Shown here piece by piece: positions 1 through 5,027 of a DNA stretch of 5,279 nucleotides (positions are counted from its first letter, which is position 1; each line of letters opens with the position of its first letter). The translations under genes and the position numbers were made by a program. The notes under the pieces were generated by a model. It was not told the DNA's origin. It did no database searches and saw only the letters and a list, made by a program, of their open reading frames with translations. The DNA lies in NCBI GenBank assembly GCA_030699625.1, contig JAUYLU010000020.1, forward strand, positions 1 through 5,279, read 5' to 3'. This stretch comes from a bacterium. GTDB lineage: Bacteria > Patescibacteriota > Minisyncoccia > Phycocordibacterales > VMEP01.

Positions 1-50
1 GCTAAAAATTTTTAAACGTGTTACAATTTAAAAAGTCGCTCAACTTACAC

Positions 51-56
51 AGGAGG
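51..56 (+). promoter_or_regulatory. Strong Shine-Dalgarno site of the cupin gene
   Basis: AGGAGG lies five bases before the ATG at 62, a near-ideal sequence and spacing that fixes this start. It is the only textbook ribosome binding site in the window; the other genes have none, a weak one or one at unusual distance. Upstream, TACAAT at 22-27 could be a -10 element, but the window edge cuts off any -35 region, so no promoter is called. Confidence 0.85.
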
Positions 57-61
57 GCTAA

Positions 62-535
62 ATGCCCGATCAGGATCGTACCGATCTGGAAGTCGATTTG
101 CTCGGCGAGGCCGTCAAGATTACAGGCAAAAGGATGCCCAACGGTGAAGTTCGCCGTCGCGTTCGCTTAGCAGACGGTACCGCGATTCACCACACCGTTG
201 CGCCGCCGGGGGAAGCCAAGTGGCAGAACGCCCACTTTCACAAGGGGGTCGTGGAAACACAGGTGGTGATTGCTGGAAAAATGGCAGTTGCAAGGATAGA
301 ACGGGATAAAGGTTGGCGTGTGTGTGTCTACGAACGCGGTGAGGTATACACCTCATTCCCTAGCCACATACACAATGTTTACCTTTTCCCCGGGAGCGTT
401 ATCGCAACGATTACATACGGGGAGCCTGTTGGCGACCCGAATAACAAGGGGAACGACTGGTGGGCTGCCGATGCCGACTTCGACAAATGGTCAAAGGGGC
501 TCACCGAAGCGGACATTGGGTGTCTTGTGGCTTAG
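62..535 (+). CDS. Small single-domain cupin protein, function unknown
   Basis: This is a 157-residue soluble protein without signal peptide or membrane segment. Residues 58-72 match cupin motif 1 closely: H58-x-H60, four residues, E65, six residues, G72. Motif 2 is looser: G93, then P100 followed by SHIHN, so H102 or H104 would be the third histidine. In cupins these His/Glu residues hold a catalytic metal at the mouth of a beta-barrel, so a metal-dependent enzyme or small-molecule-binding protein is likely. The C-terminal tail (about 122-157) is rich in Asp and Trp (NDWWAADADFDKW) and lies outside the barrel. Sugar isomerases and epimerases of surface-glycan pathways include cupins, but nothing here identifies the substrate, and the gene is transcribed apart from the glycosyltransferases. 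The start is set by the AGGAGG site. The gene appears monocistronic, with its own terminator just after the stop. Confidence 0.85.
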   Translation: MPDQDRTDLEVDLLGEAVKITGKRMPNGEVRRRVRLADGTAIHHTVAPPGEAKWQNAHFHKGVVETQVVIAGKMAVARIERDKGWRVCVYERGEVYTSFPSHIHNVYLFPGSVIATITYGEPVGDPNNKGNDWWAADADFDKWSKGLTEADIGCLVA

Positions 536-551
536 CCATAGAGCGCTCGCG

Positions 552-581
552 GGCGCGGTTTCATGCCGCGCCTTTGTTTTT
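552..581 (+). terminator. Intrinsic terminator of the cupin gene
   Basis: A perfect 7-bp GC-rich stem (GGCGCGG at 552-558 pairing with CCGCGCC at 566-572) encloses a 7-base loop and is followed by TTTGTTTTT (573-581). It begins 16 bases after the cupin stop. It should work only on the plus strand, because the minus-strand reading of the hairpin is not followed by a T-run. The stop codon of the converging minus-strand gene (580-582) lies inside this T tract. Confidence 0.85.
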
Positions 582-1683
582 AGTGCAGACCGACCTGCCT
601 TCGCTTTTCCTCATCGCTTCTGAGCGCATCGCGGGTACGCTTGTATTCCCGCACCATCTCATCGGGGACCGGCTCATCATTGAGCACCGCCTCGAGCACG
701 CGCGACCAGAGTTCGACGCGTTTTTCAGTAAGCGCATGGAGATCGCCTGAAGTTTTATCGAGTTTGTCGGTGTAATACCAGATTAATTCTCCCAGACGGT
801 ATACCCGCATGAGTTTGAGCGAAAGTGATTCCTCCGGTGTTCGGTTGTCGCGCACATATTGCACGAGTGCGTCGGCGAGCGGGCGGTTGTAGAGAACCAT
901 AAAATTGACGAAGCGCGCCCACCCCTCATACTTGTTGCCGAAACGAAGCGACGAGTGGTCGAGCAGATAAATGTCATTGCCTTTGATGCGTATATTGTGC
1001 GGCACGAAATCCACGTGCGTAAGGAAGCCCGAATACTGCTCGATGGTTTCGCGCTCTTTGTCGAGTAACCGCCATGCCCTCTCGAGCAATTCTTCCGTTC
1101 GGCGATCTCCTGGACGACCTGTAAGAATACTTTTTTTGAAATCCCCAAATGCGGCGAGGTAGCCGCGCGCATTGATTGAGCCGAAGCTCGCACGCACGAG
1201 CCGCGCGTGCCCGTAGGTCGTGGCATGGGCGCCTTCCTGGGCCTTGAAGGCCTTGAGCGCCAGCGAAAATTGCTCTTTGAGCGGCCGTTCCACAAAAGCA
1301 GATTTCTGCTCGATGAATTCCTGTATCGCAATGACGTAGCCATCGCGTTTTATAAAGAGGATCTCTTCCGGAGAAAAGAATATCTGATACGCGAATCGTA
1401 TCCGGTGCAGTATCTGACGGCACAGGCGTTCATGGAGAAGCTCGTTTTTACCCGCGGCGTCGCTCGTGGCTTTGATGATGACGCGCCGCCGGTCGCTTTT
1501 GCGCACTCCGACGAGAATGACCTTCCTTCCTCCTTTCGTGGTTACCGCTTGCATGAGGGAGCGTTCGCCTCCCATGTGGGGCTGCTGTGCCTCGAGCTCG
1601 AATCCGAGCTCACCCAATATCGGAACTATCGCGGCGAGTTCGCGTTCCTTGTATTTTCTCCACGGTTCCCTGTAATCAGGCAT
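580..1683 (-). CDS. APH-like kinase-fold protein (putative phosphotransferase)
   Basis: From the ATG at 1683-1681 the protein has 367 residues. It carries the landmarks of the aminoglycoside-phosphotransferase/choline-kinase branch of the kinase fold. They are a beta-3 lysine in VIIKATS (K71), a helix-C glutamate (E81 or E85 in NELLHERL), a hinge-like AIQEFIE (119-125), a catalytic loop HVDFVPHN (223-230, the H-x-D-x4-N pattern with D225 as probable base), and a metal-binding Asp in LLDHSS (D242) where the classical DFG would be. A helical region after 250 probably forms the acceptor side. It probably transfers a phosphate from ATP to a small molecule, sugar or lipid; the substrate is unknown. 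The start overlaps the preceding gene's stop by 8 bases (ATGCCTGA), suggesting translational coupling. An alternative ATG at 1698-1696 adds five residues and has a weak AGG six bases before it. The open frame reaches 1833, but that Arg-rich stretch is out-of-frame translation of the upstream gene. No signal peptide or membrane helix is seen. Confidence 0.8.
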   Translation of the reverse strand: MPDYREPWRKYKERELAAIVPILGELGFELEAQQPHMGGERSLMQAVTTKGGRKVILVGVRKSDRRRVIIKATSDAAGKNELLHERLCRQILHRIRFAYQIFFSPEEILFIKRDGYVIAIQEFIEQKSAFVERPLKEQFSLALKAFKAQEGAHATTYGHARLVRASFGSINARGYLAAFGDFKKSILTGRPGDRRTEELLERAWRLLDKERETIEQYSGFLTHVDFVPHNIRIKGNDIYLLDHSSLRFGNKYEGWARFVNFMVLYNRPLADALVQYVRDNRTPEESLSLKLMRVYRLGELIWYYTDKLDKTSGDLHALTEKRVELWSRVLEAVLNDEPVPDEMVREYKRTRDALRSDEEKRRQVGLH

Positions 1684-2218
1684 GTCGGAATGAATCATCG
1701 AGGACCTGCAGATGCGCATCCCAGGATCTTTCGTACTTTTTAAACGCCTCATCAGGTCTTGGCTCGAGGGGCGACATCTCCGGGCGCACCTGCGGCGTGT
1801 CGGTGATAAACTGCGCCGCGCGCCCGAACGCAAAACGCTCGATGAAGCGGCGAAGCGTCTTTTTTTGCGCGTATTGATGTGCCAGCTCGTCTCCTACTCG
1901 TACGATAAGCGGTACGCCGGTGATCCTTGCAACGATACCTACCGGAAGTTCTACGGACGGGCCGTTCTGCGCGTAGATGACGTCCGCGCGACGCGCCGCC
2001 CGCCAGAGCGCAAACGAGTAGACAACAAGCCGTATCGGCAGGGGAGTTCGCTTGTCCACTGAAATTATTTTGACGCCGGGGGTTTTCTCAGGCAAGCGCC
2101 CATAGGCGATTGTGGTGACCTCATGGCGCTTCCCGAGCCGGGTGGCAACCTCTTTGGTATAGGGAGCCGGCTCTGCAATATCGGGGGGATAGAGCGGTGT
2201 AGCCAGTATTATTTTCAT
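1676..2218 (-). CDS. Truncated GT4 glycosyltransferase paralogue, N-terminal domain only
   Basis: This is a 180-residue protein; full GT4 enzymes have about 360-400 residues. The start KIILATPLYPPDI and the later ADVIYAQ (78-84) with SVELP match GT4 enzyme 1 on the other strand (KILIATGLYPPDI and ADVIYAQ at 66-72); 14 of the first 20 residues are identical without gaps. It therefore holds the N-terminal (acceptor-side) Rossmann domain, roughly 1-145. The C-terminal domain is missing, including the donor-binding Arg/Lys and the E-x7-E motif, and is replaced by a charged tail (about 150-180: PDEAFKKYERSWDAHLQVLDDSF). The loop Gly-Gly of active GT4 enzymes (G15-G16 in enzyme 1) is Ala-Glu here. 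Transfer activity on its own is unlikely. It could be an accessory or binding subunit, a partner of the overlapping kinase-like gene, or a decaying copy. The intact reading frame, own promoter and coupling to the next gene argue against simple decay. The following frame shows no GT4 C-terminal sequence, so one frameshift would not restore an enzyme. Confidence 0.8.
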   Translation of the reverse strand: MKIILATPLYPPDIAEPAPYTKEVATRLGKRHEVTTIAYGRLPEKTPGVKIISVDKRTPLPIRLVVYSFALWRAARRADVIYAQNGPSVELPVGIVARITGVPLIVRVGDELAHQYAQKKTLRRFIERFAFGRAAQFITDTPQVRPEMSPLEPRPDEAFKKYERSWDAHLQVLDDSFRHA

Positions 2219-2229
2219 CGGATTAGCCT

Positions 2230-2235
2230 ATTATA
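2230..2235 (-). promoter_or_regulatory. -10 element of the minus-strand truncated GT4/kinase unit
   Basis: The minus strand reads a perfect TATAAT here, 11 bases before the ATG at 2218. A possible -35, TTAAGA (2260-2255, four of six matches to TTGACA), lies 19 bases upstream, slightly too far. Transcription would start near 2223, leaving only about five bases before the ATG. No Shine-Dalgarno site fits in that space, so the mRNA would be nearly leaderless. Inferred from sequence only. Confidence 0.55.
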
Positions 2236-2287
2236 GCGCTTATTTACGGCCTATTCTTAACTTAAACCTTTCTTCCCCGGCAAGGGT

Positions 2288-2293
2288 TATACT
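2288..2293 (+). promoter_or_regulatory. Probable -10 element of the plus-strand glycosyltransferase operon
   Basis: TATACT (five of six matches to TATAAT) lies 32 bases before the ATG at 2326. No convincing -35 is present at 16-18 bases; TTAAAC at 2262-2267 is a poor match at 20 bases. Transcription would start near 2300 and give a leader of about 25 bases with a tandem 8-mer and a T6 run but no Shine-Dalgarno sequence. Confidence 0.4.
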
Positions 2294-2302
2294 GTCTAAC
2301 AG

Positions 2303-2318
2303 AGCGCCCTAGCGCCCT
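2303..2318 (+). repeat. Tandem 8-bp duplication AGCGCCCT
   Basis: AGCGCCCT occurs twice back to back (2303-2310 and 2311-2318) in the presumed leader of GT4 enzyme 1, ending seven bases before the ATG. No complementary GGGCGCT lies nearby, so a hairpin is not formed. It may be a slippage duplication or a binding site; two copies do not allow a decision. Confidence 0.7.
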
Positions 2319-2325
2319 ATTTTTT

Positions 2326-3429
2326 ATGAAAATCCTCATTGCCACAGGGCTCTATCCGCCCGACATCGGCGGCCCCGCCACCTACTCGAAGCTCCTCAAG
2401 GAGGAGCTTCCGAAGCGCGACATTGACGTCGAAGTGCTCTCGTTCGGCGACGTCCGGCATCTGCCGAAACCGCTTTCGCATGTTCGCTACTTCACGAAGC
2501 TTTTGCGGCTCGCGCCGTTCGCCGATGTCATCTACGCCCAGGACCCCGTGTCGGTCGGGTTCCCCGCGCTTCTTGCGGCCGTGTTTCTCCGGAAGAAATT
2601 CGTGCTCAAAGTGGTCGGCGATTACGCATGGGAACAGGGTACCGCGCGGTACGGCATCGCGGTTTCGCTTGATGAGTTCTCGAAGGAGCACCGCGGCTAC
2701 CCTTTCTTTGTAAGGGTATTGAAGACGGTGGAGGCCCTCGTGGCGAGGAGCGCCGACACCATTATCGTTCCTTCGAAATATTTGAAGAAAATAGTGGGGA
2801 ACTGGGGCATCAGCAAGGAGAAGATCGTCGTCGTTTATAACGCCTATACCGGCGAGCCGGGCGGCTCGAAGGACGCCACACCGCACGCGCCTTCCGAAGA
2901 GAAAGTCATCGTCTCCGCCGGCCGCCTCGTGCCGTGGAAGGGCTTCGTCACGCTCATCTCGCTCATGCGCGAGCTCGTGAAGCATTTTCCGGGCGCGAAG
3001 CTCATCATTGTCGGCGACGGGCCCGAGCGCTCCATGCTCGAATCGAACATAACGAGACTCGGGCTTCAATCGAACGTCTTTTTGACAGGCGCGCTTCCGC
3101 AGGAAAAGCTTTTCAAGTATATCCGAAATGCCGACGTCTTCGTCCTCAATACTTCCTACGAAGGATTCTCCCACCAGCTCCTTGAGGTGCTCGCCATCGG
3201 CACACCCGTCGTTACCACCGACGTAGGGGGGAATCCCGAGATAATCAAGGACGGCGAAAACGGGCTTTTGGTCGCGCCCGACGACCGCGCGGCGCTTATT
3301 CGGGCCATTGAACGGGTTATCCTCGACGACGACTTGGCCAAGCGCTTTTTCGTGAACGGCCGGAAAACGGTCGCGGAGTTCAGCGTCGATCGGATGCTCA
3401 AGGAGACCATAGAGGCGATTTCGCTATGA
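2326..3429 (+). CDS. GT4 family glycosyltransferase (enzyme 1)
   Basis: This is a complete GT-B retaining glycosyltransferase of 367 residues, the usual length. The N-terminal Rossmann domain (about 1-170) opens with KILIATGLYPPDIGGP, whose G15-G16 loop lies at the active site in GT4 enzymes. The C-terminal domain (about 190-350) has the donor-phosphate-binding R200 and K205 in SAGRLVPWKG, the IIVGDGPE turn (227-234), and the E-x7-E motif E279-GFSHQLL-E287, followed by GTPVVTTDVGG. It should transfer a sugar from a nucleotide-sugar donor to a lipid-linked or glycan acceptor at the cytoplasmic face of the membrane; donor and acceptor cannot be read from the sequence. It is first in an operon with a second GT4, a GtrA protein and a further probable GT. 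No Shine-Dalgarno site precedes the ATG (CCCTATTTTTT), but the conserved first residues make this start secure. The divergent gene across the spacer is its truncated paralogue. Confidence 0.93.
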   Translation: MKILIATGLYPPDIGGPATYSKLLKEELPKRDIDVEVLSFGDVRHLPKPLSHVRYFTKLLRLAPFADVIYAQDPVSVGFPALLAAVFLRKKFVLKVVGDYAWEQGTARYGIAVSLDEFSKEHRGYPFFVRVLKTVEALVARSADTIIVPSKYLKKIVGNWGISKEKIVVVYNAYTGEPGGSKDATPHAPSEEKVIVSAGRLVPWKGFVTLISLMRELVKHFPGAKLIIVGDGPERSMLESNITRLGLQSNVFLTGALPQEKLFKYIRNADVFVLNTSYEGFSHQLLEVLAIGTPVVTTDVGGNPEIIKDGENGLLVAPDDRAALIRAIERVILDDDLAKRFFVNGRKTVAEFSVDRMLKETIEAISL

Positions 3430-4550
3430 ATCCCGTGAACGTCCTCATGCTGTCGACGGACCGGAACGCGTTTCAAGAGGGGAGCGCCGTGCGCGCGCGT
3501 TTCCGCGACTTCGGGACCATAACCGATACACTCCACATCATCGTGCTTTCGAAGGGTAATCATCGTCCTGAAGCCATCGCCGAAAACGTCTTTCTCCACC
3601 CCACCAATTCCCGCTCGAAATGGTGCTATCTCTCGGACGCGTGGCGAATAGGGAAGGGATTGCCGCGCCCCGACCTCGTCACTGCTCAAGATCCGTTCGA
3701 GACGGGGTTCGTGGGGTGGCGGCTTGCGCGCTATCATCGCGCGAAGCTTGAGCTTCAAGTGCATACCGATTTTTTGAGCCCATACTTCGCGCGTCGCTCG
3801 TTCCCGAACCGCGTGCGGGTGTTTATCGCGAGATTCCTGCTTCCTCGCGCGGCCGGCATCCGCGTCGTCTCCGAACGCATCGCATCCTCTCTTAAAACTA
3901 AAAACTTAAAACTAAAAACTGCCCCTGTCGTTCTCCCCGTCTTTATCGACGCCGAGAAGCTCATGTCCGCACAGCCCGCCTTCGACCTCCACGCGCGCTA
4001 CCCGCAGTTCAATTTCATCGCGCTCACGGTGGCTCGCCTCGAACCGGAAAAGAACGTTTCGCTCGGGCTTCGCGCCATGGTGCGCGTCATCAAGGAATAT
4101 CCCAAGGTGGGCTATGTCATCGTAGGGGAGGGAAGCGAGCGTAGAAACTTGGAACTATTGACTAAAAACTTAAAACTGGAGCAAAACGTCGTTTTTGCGG
4201 GCTGGCAGGACGACACCGCGTCTTTCTACCGCGGCGCCGACCTCTACCTTTCGACCTCCGATTACGAAGGTTACGGCCTTTCGCTTATCGAGGCGGCCAT
4301 CCATGGCGTTCCCATCGTGGCCACCGACGCGGGCATCGTGGGAACTGTTTTGCGCGACGGCGAAAGCGCGCTCGTCTGCCCGCCGCATGATGCCGAATGC
4401 CTTGCCAAAAAGGCATCCTCCATCATTCTCGATAAAGAATTCGCCAAAAAAGTAAAGCGGTCGGCGACCGCCGAGGCGCTTTCTTGCTTGCCGAAGGACA
4501 AGGAGGCCTACCTTGAGGAATACAAAAAGAACTGGGAGGATGTCTCCTAG
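3426..4550 (+). CDS. GT4 family glycosyltransferase (enzyme 2)
   Basis: This complete 374-residue GT-B enzyme is distinct from enzyme 1. The N-terminal domain (about 1-165) includes VTAQDPFETGF (85-95) and HTDFLSP (113-119), where a histidine is usual in GT4 enzymes. The C-terminal domain has R204 and K209 in VARLEPEKN, IVGEGSE (232-238), and the E-x7-E motif E281-GYGLSLI-E289, followed by GVPIVATDAG. The N-terminal Gly-Gly loop of enzyme 1 is not seen here. It overlaps enzyme 1 by the ATGA at 3426-3429, so translation is probably coupled; AGAGG at 3411-3415 may assist. Likely role: a further sugar-transfer step in the same surface-glycan pathway, at the cytoplasmic side of the membrane. Oddity: two AT-rich heptanucleotide repeat tracts are embedded in frame and both encode TKNLKL (residues 158-163 and 246-251). 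The first replaces part of the interdomain stretch before VVLPVFID; the second lies in the helix-loop before NVVFAGW. Neither destroys a catalytic motif, so the enzyme is probably active. Confidence 0.93.
   Translation: MNPVNVLMLSTDRNAFQEGSAVRARFRDFGTITDTLHIIVLSKGNHRPEAIAENVFLHPTNSRSKWCYLSDAWRIGKGLPRPDLVTAQDPFETGFVGWRLARYHRAKLELQVHTDFLSPYFARRSFPNRVRVFIARFLLPRAAGIRVVSERIASSLKTKNLKLKTAPVVLPVFIDAEKLMSAQPAFDLHARYPQFNFIALTVARLEPEKNVSLGLRAMVRVIKEYPKVGYVIVGEGSERRNLELLTKNLKLEQNVVFAGWQDDTASFYRGADLYLSTSDYEGYGLSLIEAAIHGVPIVATDAGIVGTVLRDGESALVCPPHDAECLAKKASSIILDKEFAKKVKRSATAEALSCLPKDKEAYLEEYKKNWEDVS
3893..3920 (+). repeat. Heptanucleotide tandem repeat, four copies of WAAAACT, inside GT4 enzyme 2
   Basis: The tract alternates TAAAACT and AAAAACT: 3893-3899, 3900-3906, 3907-3913, 3914-3920. 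Counted another way it is two exact copies of a 14-mer starting at 3891. It contains no G and four C, against GC-rich flanks. It encodes LKTKNLKLKT within residues 156-165. Confidence 0.9.
4143..4177 (+). repeat. Second heptanucleotide repeat tract in GT4 enzyme 2, partly degenerate
   Basis: Five 7-base units each end in ACT: AGAAACT, TGGAACT, ATTGACT, AAAAACT, TAAAACT. The last 17 bases (4161-4177) are identical to 3897-3913 of the first tract, exactly 264 bases away and in the same codon phase, so the peptide TKNLKL is repeated. The earlier units look like diverged copies. Confidence 0.8.
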
Positions 4551-4555
4551 GAGGG
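4549..4555 (+). promoter_or_regulatory. Shine-Dalgarno-like site before the GtrA gene, long spacing
   Basis: AGGAGGG overlaps the TAG stop of GT4 enzyme 2 and lies 13 bases before the ATG at 4569, longer than the usual 5-9. No start codon occurs closer in that frame, since the frame is closed by the same TAG. It may work weakly on the operon mRNA by re-initiation after the stop. Confidence 0.5.
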
Positions 4556-4556
4556 A

Positions 4557-4562
4557 TATAAT
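4557..4562 (+). promoter_or_regulatory. Internal -10 element just before the GtrA gene
   Basis: A perfect TATAAT lies six bases before the ATG at 4569, so transcription from it would start at or next to the A of the ATG and yield a leaderless mRNA. No -35 hexamer is visible at 16-18 bases (that region reads GGGAGG), so it may be weak or accidental. Confidence 0.35.
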
Positions 4563-4568
4563 ACGTCC

Positions 4569-5027
4569 ATGTTCAAGCATTTTTACTACCGCTCCCATGA
4601 ATTGGTACGCCTGCATCTCCCGGCGTTCTATGAACTTTTTTTTACATATCGAAAAGCGGTAAAGTACGTGATCTCCGGAGGAGCGGCCACTCTCGCCAAC
4701 CTCTTGGTGCTCTATACGCTAGCGGAGTATGCCAGGCTCTACTATCTTATCGCCTCCGTTATCGCATTTATTGTTTCCATCGCGGTGAGCTTCAGCATGC
4801 AGAAATTTTGGACGTTCAGGGACAAAACGACCGAAGGCGTCCATATCCAGTTTTTCTGGTATCTGCTCGTCGTTCTCGGCAATCTCGCGCTCAATACTCT
4901 CCTCGTATACGCGCTTGTCGAATGGCTTTCCGTCTGGTATGTCCTTTCCCAGTTCCTTGCCGGCGTGGTTATTGCCGTGATCGGCTTTTTCGCTTATCGA
5001 AATTTTGTGTTTCGCCCCAACATATGA
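4569..5027 (+). CDS. GtrA-family four-helix membrane protein
   Basis: A 152-residue membrane protein of the usual GtrA length. After a basic and aromatic N-terminus come four hydrophobic helices at about 32-54, 58-77, 94-116 and 121-142. Family signatures are KYVISGGAATLANLLVLY (32-49), the FSMQKFWTFRD loop after helix 2 (75-85) and the terminal YRNFVFRP after helix 4 (143-150). GtrA proteins act in cell-surface polysaccharide synthesis; some are thought to flip undecaprenyl-phosphate-linked sugars across the membrane. Here it would serve the flanking glycosyltransferases, for example by presenting a polyprenyl-linked sugar to the outer face. It starts 18 bases after GT4 enzyme 2 and overlaps the next gene by ATGA at 5024-5027. 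The next Met in frame is residue 77, and a TAG closes the frame at 4548, so this is the only reasonable ATG. Confidence 0.92.
   Translation: MFKHFYYRSHELVRLHLPAFYELFFTYRKAVKYVISGGAATLANLLVLYTLAEYARLYYLIASVIAFIVSIAVSFSMQKFWTFRDKTTEGVHIQFFWYLLVVLGNLALNTLLVYALVEWLSVWYVLSQFLAGVVIAVIGFFAYRNFVFRPNI

Noticed and set aside
3..14. AT palindrome TAAAAATTTTTA near the window start
   Set aside because: It has no GC stem and no visible gene before it, so neither terminator nor operator can be supported.
1676..1698. Frameshift splitting one full-length GT4 gene
   Set aside because: The sequence after the stop encodes a kinase-like protein, not a GT4 C-terminal domain, so one indel cannot restore a glycosyltransferase.
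1207..1743. 178-codon open frame on the plus strand opposite the kinase-like gene
   Set aside because: It is antisense to a region encoding conserved kinase residues, has no start signal of note, and its composition mirrors the real gene.
1684..1833. N-terminal extension of the kinase-like gene to the ATG at 1833
   Set aside because: The added 50 residues are Arg-rich and coincide with the coding region of the truncated GT4 in another frame. ATGs at 1683 or 1698 fit coupling better.
2317..3174. 285-codon open frame on the minus strand opposite GT4 enzyme 1
   Set aside because: It is fully antisense to a gene with clear GT4 motifs, has Arg/Asp/Glu-rich low-complexity content and no recognisable domain. 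It is a by-product of GC-rich codons.
3156..3764. 202-codon minus-strand open frame across the junction of the two GT4 genes
   Set aside because: It covers two well-supported genes in antisense and shows no domain or ribosome binding site.
3891..4177. CRISPR-like direct repeats
   Set aside because: Only one 17-base stretch is shared, the units are 7 bases long and contiguous, and they lie inside a conserved protein-coding gene.
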